DNA of 8,696 bases, taken from the NCBI GenBank assembly GCA_031285115.1, contig JAITWU010000114.1:1-8696 (forward strand), given 5' to 3'. Positions 1-5,531 of this stretch are shown in pieces; the stretch's first letter is position 1, and each line of letters opens with the position of its first letter. A program made the position numbers and the translations under genes. A model generated the notes under the pieces. It searched no databases. It saw only the letters and a program-made list of their open reading frames with translations, and was not told where the DNA came from. This DNA is from Azonexus sp. Lineage in GTDB: Bacteria > Pseudomonadota > Gammaproteobacteria > Burkholderiales > Rhodocyclaceae.

Positions 1-20
1 AGCGCCCCCCTCTCCCTCTT

Positions 21-45
21 TCCCTCTCCCGCAAGGGGAGAGGGA
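21..45. repeat. GC-rich palindrome (10-bp stem), possible dispersed intergenic repeat
   Basis: Bases 21-30 (TCCCTCTCCC) are the exact reverse complement of bases 36-45, separated by the 5-base loop GCAAG. The palindrome sits at the end of a 26-base run of pure pyrimidines (5-30). Palindromes of the CCCTCTCCC/GGGAGAGGG type are common between genes in many proteobacteria and are usually multicopy; that is general knowledge and was not tested here. It lies about 54 bases beyond the yqeY stop on the minus strand, so it could end that transcript. It has no T-tract on either strand, so I do not call it an intrinsic terminator. Nothing else is recognisable in bases 1-98. Confidence 0.6.
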
Positions 46-98
46 CGATCACGCGACACAACTTGTCAGGCATGAGCTTCACGCGATTGCCCGCAAAA

Positions 99-542
99 TC
101 ACGAAAGCGCCGCCTTAACCTGTTTCGAGACTTCGCCCATGTCGGCCTTACCCGCCAGACGCGGCTTTAACACGGCCATCAGTTTGCCCATGTCGGCTGC
201 TCCCTTGGCCCCCGTTTCGGCGACGGCAGCAGCGACGGCGGCGGCGATTTCGGCATTGCCCATCTTTTCCGGCAAATAGGCGGCGAGCACCGTGATTTCA
301 AATTTTTCGGCATCGGCCAAATCCTGACGGCCCGCCGCTTCGTATTGCGTCACGCTGTCTTTGCGCTGCTTGGTCAGTTTTTCGACGACGGCGATTACGG
401 CGGCATCGTCGAGTTCGCAGCGTTCATCGACTTCCTTCTGCTTGATGGCGGCGAGCAACAGGCGGATCGCGCCCAAGCGGGGCGCGTCCTTGGCCTTCAT
501 GGCGGTTTTCATGTCGTCGGTGATGCGGGTTTTGAGGCTCAT
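99..542 (-). CDS. yqeY: GatB/YqeY domain-containing protein
   Basis: The protein is 147 residues, the usual length for stand-alone YqeY proteins. It begins MSLKTRITDDMKTAMKAKD and shows family hallmarks: an N-terminal helix ending in R-L-G-A-I-R-L-L-L-A-A-I-K-Q-K-E, then the K-Q-R-K-D-S-V-T-Q-Y-E-A-A-G-R-Q-D-L-A segment, then L-A-A-Y-L-P-E-K, and a C-terminal G-K-L-M-A-V-L-K-P-R-L-A-G-K-A-D region. This C-terminal part resembles the tRNA-binding tail domain of GatB, the glutamyl-tRNA amidotransferase subunit. The role of stand-alone YqeY is not well defined, although it is often assigned to tRNA metabolism. The reading frame stays open upstream to 851, but that part overlaps rpsU and is not YqeY-like, so the start is placed at 542. 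No strong ribosome binding site precedes it. It lies 86 bp downstream of rpsU, separated by a predicted terminator, so its expression probably depends on read-through or a second promoter. In many betaproteobacteria dnaG and rpoD follow; neither is visible here. Confidence 0.93.
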   Translation of the reverse strand: MSLKTRITDDMKTAMKAKDAPRLGAIRLLLAAIKQKEVDERCELDDAAVIAVVEKLTKQRKDSVTQYEAAGRQDLADAEKFEITVLAAYLPEKMGNAEIAAAVAAAVAETGAKGAADMGKLMAVLKPRLAGKADMGEVSKQVKAALS

Positions 543-573
543 GACAATGGACTCGACAAAGGGAAAATCAGAC

Positions 574-605
574 AAAAAAGCCGCCGGCTGTTTGAGCGGG
601 CGGCT
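574..605 (-). terminator. Intrinsic terminator/attenuator after rpsU
   Basis: Read on the minus strand, a 7-bp stem AGCCGCC (605-599) pairs with GGCGGCT (585-579) around a 13-base loop. It runs directly into six T residues (579-574). It begins 23 bases after the rpsU stop codon and ends before yqeY. The E. coli macromolecular-synthesis operon is known to carry an internal terminator between rpsU and dnaG that lets S21 be made in excess over the downstream products. This hairpin occupies the same position, so partial termination is the likely role (inference). On the plus strand the A-tract precedes the stem, so it would not terminate plus-strand transcripts. Confidence 0.75.
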
Positions 606-628
606 GGTTTCTGCGCTGGCTGCGGCGA

Positions 629-841
629 TCAGTACAGCTTCGGCGGCAGGGTCAGGCTGCGGAGGCGCTTGTGTTGGCGTTTGACGGCAGCGGCAGCCTT
701 GCGTTTGCGCTCGGCGGTGGGCTTTTCGTAAAACTCGCGGGCGCGCAATTCGGTCAGCAGACCCGTCTTTTCGACAGTGCGCTTGAAGCGGCGGATAGCC
801 ACCTCGAACGGCTCGTTTTCCTTGACACGAATATTCGGCAT
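629..841 (-). CDS. rpsU: 30S ribosomal protein S21
   Basis: This 70-residue basic protein begins [20 protein letters not shown] and ends in [13 protein letters not shown]. That is the S21 pattern from end to end, including the [15 protein letters not shown] core and the normal length. S21 is a late-assembling protein of the small ribosomal subunit that helps 16S rRNA pair with the Shine-Dalgarno sequence at initiation. Its own ribosome binding site, AAGGGGGTGA (857-848 on the minus strand), differs at one base from the ideal AAGGAGGTGA and sits 6 bases before the ATG, in keeping with high expression. A sigma70-like promoter lies about 90 bases upstream and an intrinsic terminator follows. tsaD is transcribed divergently, the arrangement also found in E. 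coli. Identification is very secure. Confidence 0.98.
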   Translation of the reverse strand: MPNIRVKENEPFEVAIRRFKRTVEKTGLLTELRAREFYEKPTAERKRKAAAAVKRQHKRLRSLTLPPKLY

Positions 842-934
842 ATGGATTCACCCCCTTCCGTCAGGCGCCCGTCCGGTCAAGTAAAAGGGCGGTGCGCGCA
901 AAATTGGTCTCCGCTGGAATGCGGAAAGCCGATG

Positions 935-964
935 ATTATAGGGCAAAAATGCGGTTGACCTCAA
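935..964 (-). promoter_or_regulatory. Sigma70-type promoter of rpsU
   Basis: On the minus strand a perfect -10 box, TATAAT (940-935), follows a -35 box TTGAGG (964-959) at an 18-bp spacing. The predicted start is near 928, giving an rpsU leader of about 87 bases. The leader contains a short potential hairpin, CCGC-6-GCGG (924-911). This is the best sigma70 match I found in the window. Its -35 box abuts the predicted tsaD -10 region on the other strand, so the two promoters may compete. Confidence 0.7.
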
Positions 965-973
965 TGCTAGAAT
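965..973 (+). promoter_or_regulatory. Extended -10 promoter candidate for tsaD
   Basis: The sequence TGCTAGAAT is an extended -10 element: TG, one base, then TAGAAT at 968-973. No good -35 box lies at the usual distance, which extended -10 promoters tolerate. A start 7 bases downstream of the hexamer falls at about 980, only two bases before the tsaD ATG at 982. The transcript would then be essentially leaderless. This fits the lack of a Shine-Dalgarno sequence in front of the gene. The element is short and the call is tentative. Confidence 0.4.
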
Positions 974-981
974 CGACGCCG

Positions 982-2013
982 ATGTTAATTCTCGGCGTTG
1001 AATCCTCCTGCGACGAAACCGGCATTGCGCTCTACGACAGCCGCGATGGGCTATTGGCGCACGCCCTCCACTCGCAGGTGGCGATGCATGCCGAATACGG
1101 CGGCGTCGTGCCGGAACTCGCCTCGCGCGACCACATCCGCCGCGCCGCGCCGTTGCTGCGCGAGGTTCTGGCCCGTTCCGGGCGCGACCTCGCCGCTGTC
1201 GACGCCATCGCCTACACCCGTGGCCCCGGCCTTGCTGGCGCGTTGCTGGTCGGCTCGGCCTTTGCCGAGGCGCTGGCGCTGGCCCTCGATAAACCGACGG
1301 TGCCAGTGCATCACCTCGAAGGCCATCTCCTGTCGCCGCTCCTGTCGGCCACGCCGCCCGAATTTCCCTTCGTCGCCCTGCTCGTTTCCGGTGGCCATAC
1401 GCAATTGATGCGCGTCACCGGCGTCGGCGAGTATGAACTGCTCGGCGAATCGCTCGACGACGCGGCGGGCGAAGCCTTCGACAAAAGCGCCAAACTGCTC
1501 GGCCTGCCCTACCCCGGCGGCGCTTTGCTGTCGAAGCTGGCTGAGAGCGGCAAGGCGGGCGTCTACGAATTGCCGCGTCCGATGCTGCATTCGGGCGATC
1601 TCGATTTCAGCTTCTCCGGCCTCAAAACGGCGGTGCTGACCCTGGTTCGCGCCCAGACCGAGCCGTTGCCGGAAACCTTCAAAGCCGATGCGGCGCGGGC
1701 CTTTCAGGAAGCCATTGTCGACGTGCTGGCGGGCAAATCGCTCAAGGCGCTCAAAGCCACTGGCTTGAAGCAACTGGTAGTGGCGGGCGGCGTCGGGGCC
1801 AACCGGCAACTGCGGGCGCGCTTGAATGACGAGGCGCGGCGCAAAGGCTTTCGCGTTTTTTATCCCGAACTGGAATTTTGCACCGACAACGGCGCGATGA
1901 TCGCGCTGGCCGGTTGCCTGCGCTTGCAGGCGGGCGACGCCGCCAAAACCGCCGGGGCTTTTTCCGTGCAGCCGCGCTGGCCGCTCACCGATATTTCGCG
2001 CGGCGTAACGTAA
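982..2013 (+). CDS. tsaD: tRNA N6-adenosine threonylcarbamoyltransferase TsaD
   Basis: TsaD, with TsaB and TsaE, transfers the threonylcarbamoyl group from TC-AMP to A37 of tRNAs reading ANN codons (the t6A modification), in the cytoplasm. The predicted protein is 343 residues, close to the usual length of about 340. It opens [14 protein letters not shown], the typical N-terminal nucleotide-binding segment of the ASKHA fold. The metal-binding motif H-L-E-G-H gives His111 and His115, the same numbers as in E. coli TsaD. The third ligand is Asp302 in [10 protein letters not shown]. Other family blocks are [18 protein letters not shown] and V-A-G-G-V-G-A-N. The start at 982 is chosen because the family motif begins there. 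An in-frame ATG at 964 and an open frame back to 892 are possible but would add residues not seen in the family. No Shine-Dalgarno is present. The gene is divergent from rpsU and convergent with plsY. Confidence 0.97.
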   Translation: MLILGVESSCDETGIALYDSRDGLLAHALHSQVAMHAEYGGVVPELASRDHIRRAAPLLREVLARSGRDLAAVDAIAYTRGPGLAGALLVGSAFAEALALALDKPTVPVHHLEGHLLSPLLSATPPEFPFVALLVSGGHTQLMRVTGVGEYELLGESLDDAAGEAFDKSAKLLGLPYPGGALLSKLAESGKAGVYELPRPMLHSGDLDFSFSGLKTAVLTLVRAQTEPLPETFKADAARAFQEAIVDVLAGKSLKALKATGLKQLVVAGGVGANRQLRARLNDEARRKGFRVFYPELEFCTDNGAMIALAGCLRLQAGDAAKTAGAFSVQPRWPLTDISRGVT

Positions 2014-2023
2014 GCCCGCTGCA

Positions 2024-2620
2024 TCAACCCTTTTTCTTGCTGCCGATCTTGCTTTCCTGGCCCGCGAGCAGCCGCTGGATATTCTGCCAATGCTTGGCGA
2101 TCAAGGCCACGGCGATAATGCCGACCACCACCAGATAACCGCCGCTGCCATGACTCAGCGCCGAATAAACCGGCGCCAGCCCGGCAGCAACCACCGCCGC
2201 CGCTGAGGAATAACGGGAGATGCCCGCGACCAGCAGCCAGGTGACGAGGACAGCGAGACCGAGCAACGGATCGAGGGCGAGCAAAACGCCAGCGCCGGTC
2301 GCCACGCCCTTGCCACCCTTGAAGCGGAGAAAAACCGGGAACAAATGGCCGAAAAAAACCGCCAGCGCCACCAACCCGACGACCATGTCGGAAAAACCCC
2401 ATTGCTGCGCGGCAAAAACGGCAAGCCAACCCTTCAGGGCATCGCCAATCAACGTAAACAGCGCCGCTTTTTTGTTGCCAGTGCGCAGCACATTGGTCGC
2501 GCCGGGGTTGCCCGAACCGTAAGTGCGCGGATCAGCCAGACCAAACAGTTTGGCGGCAATCATGGCGAAGGGAACGGAGCCAAGCAGGTAAGCGGCAACG
2601 ATGGCGAGGGCGATAGTCAT
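2024..2620 (-). CDS. plsY: Glycerol-3-phosphate acyltransferase PlsY
   Basis: PlsY is an inner-membrane enzyme that moves the acyl group of acyl-phosphate (made by PlsX) onto sn-glycerol 3-phosphate, giving lysophosphatidic acid, the first step of phospholipid synthesis. The protein has 198 residues, a normal length, and is strongly hydrophobic with several membrane segments. The three family motifs are present in order. Motif 1 is [12 protein letters not shown] (35-46). Motif 2 is [18 protein letters not shown] (91-108). Motif 3 is the K-H-W-Q-N-I-Q-R-L segment near the C-terminus, followed by a basic tail ending K-K-K-G. No Shine-Dalgarno precedes the ATG; a weak -10-like TAAAAT lies at 2656-2651. 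The stop lies 10 bp from that of tsaD. In many betaproteobacteria plsY neighbours tsaD, so this is probably the ancestral arrangement. The 172-bp gap to arsR holds the divergent promoters. Confidence 0.96.
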   Translation of the reverse strand: MTIALAIVAAYLLGSVPFAMIAAKLFGLADPRTYGSGNPGATNVLRTGNKKAALFTLIGDALKGWLAVFAAQQWGFSDMVVGLVALAVFFGHLFPVFLRFKGGKGVATGAGVLLALDPLLGLAVLVTWLLVAGISRYSSAAAVVAAGLAPVYSALSHGSGGYLVVVGIIAVALIAKHWQNIQRLLAGQESKIGSKKKG

Positions 2621-2757
2621 GGCGGGTGGAGGCGGGAGCAGTCGCGGCGAATTTTACACCGGGCGACCATTGCGCCTATCTGTGCCGGTATTTTCCATGC
2701 CGGGCCAGCCTTGGCCGACTTGCGCCCGGTCAATTGCCGTCTGTCGTCAAAATGCGG

Positions 2758-2786
2758 TTTCGTCATTTCAACAATTGTTGTATCGT
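2758..2786 (+). promoter_or_regulatory. arsR operon promoter with embedded operator palindrome
   Basis: A perfect 12-bp palindrome, CAACAATTGTTG, occupies 2769-2780. It lies inside the 17-bp spacer between a weak -35 (TTTCGT, 2758-2763) and a weak -10 (TATCGT, 2781-2786). ArsR-family repressors bind short imperfect or perfect inverted repeats overlapping the promoter, so this is the natural operator candidate for the arsR gene that follows (inference from position and symmetry). The predicted start falls at or beside the arsR ATG (2793), and no Shine-Dalgarno sequence is present. A second copy of the CAATTG core lies at 2731-2736, 41 bp upstream, roughly four helical turns away. Confidence 0.55.
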
Positions 2787-2792
2787 CGAAAA

Positions 2793-3158
2793 ATGGAAAA
2801 GAACACCGCCATCACCCTTTTTGAATCCCTCTCCTCCGGCGTCCGGCTCGATGTCTTTCGGTTGCTGGTGCGGCAGGGCCTTGTCGGCATGGTGGCGGGT
2901 GAAATTGCGGCAACGCTTGCCGTGCCGCCGACCAATCTTTCTTTTCACCTCAAGGCGCTGACGCAGGCCGGGATGTTGACGGTTGAACAGGAAGGGCGCT
3001 TTCAGCGTTACCGGGCCAACCTGCCGCTGATGCTGGATCTGATCGCTTACCTGACGGCGGAATGTTGCTCAGGAAAGCCTGAGCAGTGTCTCGATATGCG
3101 CCTTCTTTCCCCGTGCGCCGATGTTGCGCCGCCGCCTTCTTCACCTTCTTCAATCTGA
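2793..3158 (+). CDS. arsR: ArsR/SmtB-family arsenic-responsive repressor
   Basis: This is a 121-residue winged-helix regulator that should repress the arsenic operon until trivalent arsenic binds. The DNA-recognition helix region reads V-P-P-T-N-L-S-F-H-L-K-A-L-T-Q-A-G-M-L (44-62), the classic ArsR S-x-H-L-x-x-L pattern. The wing follows (E-Q-E-G-R-F-Q-R-Y-R, 65-74). The E. coli-type C-V-C sensor in the recognition region is absent. Instead there is a vicinal pair, Cys91-Cys92, then Cys99 (C-C-S-G-K-P-E-Q-C), with a further Cys108 in the tail. This matches the C-terminal cysteine type known from Acidithiobacillus ferrooxidans ArsR. The tail ends in a Pro/Ser-rich stretch. The start at 2793 is chosen because upstream in-frame sequence would include the operator and is not ArsR-like. 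arsC begins 13 bases after the stop, in the same operon. Confidence 0.92.
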   Translation: MEKNTAITLFESLSSGVRLDVFRLLVRQGLVGMVAGEIAATLAVPPTNLSFHLKALTQAGMLTVEQEGRFQRYRANLPLMLDLIAYLTAECCSGKPEQCLDMRLLSPCADVAPPPSSPSSI

Positions 3159-3171
3159 AAGCTCGGTAAAA

Positions 3172-3648
3172 ATGAACCTTCTCTTTCTCTGCACCGGCAA
3201 TTCCTGTCGTTCAATTCTCGCCGAAGCCACGTTCAATCACTTGGCCCCGGCGGGGTGGCGGGCGGTGAGCGCGGGTAGTCGCCCGGCGGGTTATGTTCAT
3301 CCGCGTTCGCTCACGCTGCTGGCGCGCGAGGGTATTTCAAGCGCGGGCTGCCACAGTAAATCGTGGGACGACCTGCCGGTGACGCCGGACATCGTGATTA
3401 CGGTTTGCGCCAGCGCCGCCGGTGAAACCTGCCCGGCCTATCTGGGGCCGGTTTTGCGCGCCCATTGGGGCGTCGAAGACCCGGCGCGGGCGACGGGGAC
3501 GGAGGCTGAAATCGACGCCGCCTTCATGACCGCCTACCGTATTTTGCGCCAGCGCATCGAGGCTTTTCTCGCCTTGCCGCTGGCTGAACTGGCGCTGGAC
3601 AAAACCCGGCTCAAGGCCGCGCTCGATCGCCTCGCCGCCCCAATCTGA
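3172..3648 (+). CDS. arsC: Arsenate reductase, low-molecular-weight phosphatase type
   Basis: The enzyme reduces cytoplasmic arsenate to arsenite so that it can be exported. It has 158 residues and the low-molecular-weight tyrosine phosphatase fold, not the E. coli R773 glutaredoxin-type fold. The anion-binding loop C-T-G-N-S-C-R-S carries nucleophile Cys7 and Arg13 (C-x5-R). The acid Asp103 lies in the V-E-D-P-A segment. The redox relay cysteines are Cys79 and Cys87 in T-V-C-A-S-A-A-G-E-T-C-P. A Cys7-Cys79-Cys87 relay like that of thioredoxin-coupled ArsC is therefore plausible; whether thioredoxin or glutaredoxin supplies electrons is not visible. The start at 3172 is chosen because the C-x5-R loop always sits within about ten residues of the N-terminus in this family. 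It is 13 bp after arsR and 19 bp before acr3. The ribosome binding site is weak. Confidence 0.94.
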   Translation: MNLLFLCTGNSCRSILAEATFNHLAPAGWRAVSAGSRPAGYVHPRSLTLLAREGISSAGCHSKSWDDLPVTPDIVITVCASAAGETCPAYLGPVLRAHWGVEDPARATGTEAEIDAAFMTAYRILRQRIEAFLALPLAELALDKTRLKAALDRLAAPI

Positions 3649-3667
3649 ATGACAGGAGCGCCTCGCC

Positions 3668-4729
3668 ATGACCACCCGCTGTGAAGTCGCCACGCCACAA
3701 CCGATGAGCGTTTTTGAACGCTACCTGACCGTCTGGGTCTTTCTCTGCATCGTCATCGGCATCGCCCTCGGCCAGTTCTTTCCGGCGGCTTTTCAGGCCA
3801 TTGGCCGTCTCGAAATCGCCCAAGTCAATCTGCCGGTCGGGCTGCTCATCTGGGTCATGATTATCCCGATGCTGGTCAAAGTCGATTTCGCCGCCCTCAA
3901 CGAAGTGCGCCAGCATGTCCGGGGCATTGGCGTGACGTTGTTCGTCAACTGGCTGGTCAAGCCGTTTTCGATGGCCTTTCTCGGCTGGCTGTTCATCCGC
4001 CACCTGTTCGCCCCGCTGCTGCCCGCCGACCAACTCGACAGCTATATCGCCGGACTGATTCTGCTGGCCGCCGCGCCGTGCACGGCGATGGTTTTTGTCT
4101 GGAGCCGCCTCTCCAACGGCGACCCGCTGTTTACGCTGTCGCAGGTCGCCTTGAACGACAGCATCATGGTCGTCGCCTTTGCCCCGCTGGTGGCCTTTCT
4201 CCTCGGCATTTCGGCGATCACCGTGCCGTGGGACACCTTGCTCACTTCGGTCGTCCTCTACATCGTGATTCCGGTCGCGCTGGCGCAAATCTGGCGGCGG
4301 CGGCTGCTCGCCAGAGGGCAGGCGGCGTTCGATGCGGCCATGACCAAAATCGGCCCGTGGTCGATTACCGCCCTGCTGGCGACGCTGGTCCTGCTCTTTG
4401 CCTTTCAGGGCGAGGCCATTTTGCGGCAGCCGCTGGTTATCGCGCTGCTCGCCGTGCCGATTCTGATTCAGGTCTTTTTCAACTCGGCGCTGGCTTATCT
4501 GCTCAACCGCTGGCTTGGCGAAAAGCACAATATCGCCTGCCCGTCGGCCCTCATCGGCGCTTCCAACTTTTTTGAACTGGCCGTGGCGGCGGCCATCAGC
4601 CTGTTCGGCTTTCACTCCGGCGCGGCGCTGGCGACCGTGGTCGGCGTGTTGATCGAAGTGCCGGTGATGCTGCTGGTGGTGCGCGTGGTCAATGCTTCGC
4701 GCCCGTGGTATGAAAAACGAGCCGGGTAA
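3668..4729 (+). CDS. acr3: Arsenite efflux permease Acr3 (BASS superfamily)
   Basis: The 353-residue protein is an inner-membrane secondary transporter that expels As(III), driven by the membrane potential or proton gradient. About ten hydrophobic segments can be counted, the number known for Acr3. The conserved cysteine needed for transport in this family is present as Cys138 in L-L-A-A-A-P-C-T-A-M-V-F-V-W-S. The conserved glutamate is Glu303 in N-F-F-E-L-A-V-A-A-A-I. Together with P-V-G-L-L-I-W-V-M-I-I-P-M near the N-terminus, these separate Acr3 from the unrelated ArsB family. A clear ribosome binding site, AGGAG (3654-3658), lies 9 bases before the ATG at 3668. An internal ATG (Met13) is a possible second start, since the first twelve residues are poorly conserved in type. 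It is the last gene of arsR-arsC-acr3. No arsM, arsH or ATPase gene (arsA) follows. Confidence 0.96.
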   Translation: MTTRCEVATPQPMSVFERYLTVWVFLCIVIGIALGQFFPAAFQAIGRLEIAQVNLPVGLLIWVMIIPMLVKVDFAALNEVRQHVRGIGVTLFVNWLVKPFSMAFLGWLFIRHLFAPLLPADQLDSYIAGLILLAAAPCTAMVFVWSRLSNGDPLFTLSQVALNDSIMVVAFAPLVAFLLGISAITVPWDTLLTSVVLYIVIPVALAQIWRRRLLARGQAAFDAAMTKIGPWSITALLATLVLLFAFQGEAILRQPLVIALLAVPILIQVFFNSALAYLLNRWLGEKHNIACPSALIGASNFFELAVAAAISLFGFHSGAALATVVGVLIEVPVMLLVVRVVNASRPWYEKRAG

Positions 4730-4738
4730 ATCCGCTTA

Positions 4739-4839
4739 TTCCATTTCCAGACCAAACGATTACTTTGTCGACTTCGCTTGCCGTGCGATAGCACTGTCTG
4801 CGCTTCGTCTTCGCGTACTCGCTTGATCTGAAAATGGAA
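4739..4839. mobile_element. 101-bp inverted-repeat element, MITE-like, with TTA flanks
   Basis: The 26 bases at 4738-4763 match the reverse complement of 4815-4840 at 22 positions. The ends read TTCCATTT...AAATGGAA. The same triplet, TTA, lies directly outside each end (4736-4738 and 4840-4842), as expected for a 3-bp target-site duplication. The centre holds a smaller perfect hairpin, GTGC-GATA-GCAC (4783-4794). No transposase is encoded. Three of the four arm mismatches become G-U pairs in minus-strand RNA but A-C mismatches in plus-strand RNA, so the fold is stronger in a transcript coming from the torD-like operon. It lies between two converging operons and could stop both. I cannot decide between a mobile element and a fixed terminator-like structure without finding other copies. 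Confidence 0.55.
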
Positions 4840-5529
4840 TTACGTTGCGGTCGCCGTCGCCAGTTCCGGCGGCGCGACCCATTGCCGGATTTCATCGAGC
4901 GTGACCAGATCGTCGCTCACCGTCGTTGCGCAGAGCCGGGCAATCGAGCGCACATAGTTGTTGGCGGCGCGTTCGGCCAATTCAAGACAATAGCGGGGCG
5001 CCCACTGCGCGAGGTGGTCGCTGAGAAAGCGCAGCTGCTTCTGCAAGGCGGCAACCGCTGCGCTGTCGTCGGCGTGCGCCCAGGCGTCGCGCTCTTGCAG
5101 GCAGAGCAAAGCCATAAAGCGGAGTTCAGCGCCGAGATGATCGGGCGACGGCGCTTCTGGCGCGACATCGGCAAAACCGGCGGCGGCCGTCTCCTGAGCC
5201 ACCATGACGGTCAGTTCTCCGGGCAGTTGCCCTTCGAGCACATGCGCTTCAAACGGCAGCGGCTCGCCATGATCTCGGTCGCCAATCACCAGATGGCGCG
5301 TAAAGGCGACGGCGGCTTCGTCCGGGTTCGCCAGCCCGGTCTCGACGGCGGCGCGCAGCGCGGCAATCTCGCTGGACGCCGGGTCGCCTTGAGCGCCCGG
5401 ATCACTCAACATCTGCTTCAGTTCGGCGAGAAAGGCCGGGCCGGGAACTTCGAGAAAAAGCCGGGACAGCAGCCAGTAGCCCTGGCAGCGCCGTTCAGCC
5501 TGTTCCCGCAACGATGCCCGGCCAGCCAT
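4840..5529 (-). CDS. TorD/DmsD-family molybdoenzyme maturation chaperone
   Basis: TorD-family proteins are cytoplasmic chaperones that bind the apo-catalytic subunit and often its Tat signal, holding it until the Mo cofactor is inserted. The predicted product is 229 residues and mostly helical. It shows the family signature P-D-H-L-G-A-E-L-R-F-M at residues 129-139, and an N-terminal Y-W-L-L-S-R-L-F-L-E-V-P segment (18-29) typical of the first helices. The start at 5529 is chosen because it lies two bases after the cytochrome stop and has the Shine-Dalgarno-like AAGGGGAAG upstream. The frame extends 21 residues further back, but that part overlaps the cytochrome gene. As last gene of the operon it presumably serves the catalytic subunit encoded three genes upstream. 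Its stop codon TAA (4842-4840) is formed by the TTA that borders the inverted-repeat element. The specific client cannot be named. Confidence 0.87.
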   Translation of the reverse strand: MAGRASLREQAERRCQGYWLLSRLFLEVPGPAFLAELKQMLSDPGAQGDPASSEIAALRAAVETGLANPDEAAVAFTRHLVIGDRDHGEPLPFEAHVLEGQLPGELTVMVAQETAAAGFADVAPEAPSPDHLGAELRFMALLCLQERDAWAHADDSAAVAALQKQLRFLSDHLAQWAPRYCLELAERAANNYVRSIARLCATTVSDDLVTLDEIRQWVAPPELATATAT

Positions 5530-5531
5530 GA

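Noticed and set aside
5..45. Pyrimidine run plus purine run as a triplex (H-DNA) or regulatory structure
   Set aside because: The exact palindrome at 21-45 already explains the symmetry, and I see no convincing mirror repeat across the whole tract.
1..73. A minus-strand ATG (73-71) opening a frame to the left edge, possibly the start of dnaG
   Set aside because: The translation runs through the palindrome and gives Arg/Gly-rich low-complexity sequence, unlike the DnaG N-terminus.
543..851. Extension of the yqeY reading frame upstream by about 100 codons
   Set aside because: It overlaps rpsU and the rpsU terminator, and the added residues (Arg/Pro/Ala-rich) do not resemble YqeY. The family start is at 542.
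955..960. TTGACC as a -35 box for tsaD
   Set aside because: At 16-18 bp spacing the -10 position reads about GCCGAT and would overlap the tsaD start codon. The extended -10 at 965-973 is more plausible.
1051..1809. A 252-codon minus-strand open frame opposite tsaD
   Set aside because: It lies entirely against the well-supported tsaD gene. Its translation is Arg/Gln/Gly-rich with no domain, a common by-product of GC-rich coding DNA.
3611..4615. A 334-codon minus-strand open frame opposite acr3
   Set aside because: The translation is an extremely Asp/Arg/Gln/Gly-rich chain with no fold or motif. The plus-strand acr3 explains the sequence.
4612..4895. Short minus-strand frames crossing the inverted-repeat element
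   Set aside because: They are read through a non-coding hairpin and into acr3 in antisense, with no ribosome binding site or recognisable domain.
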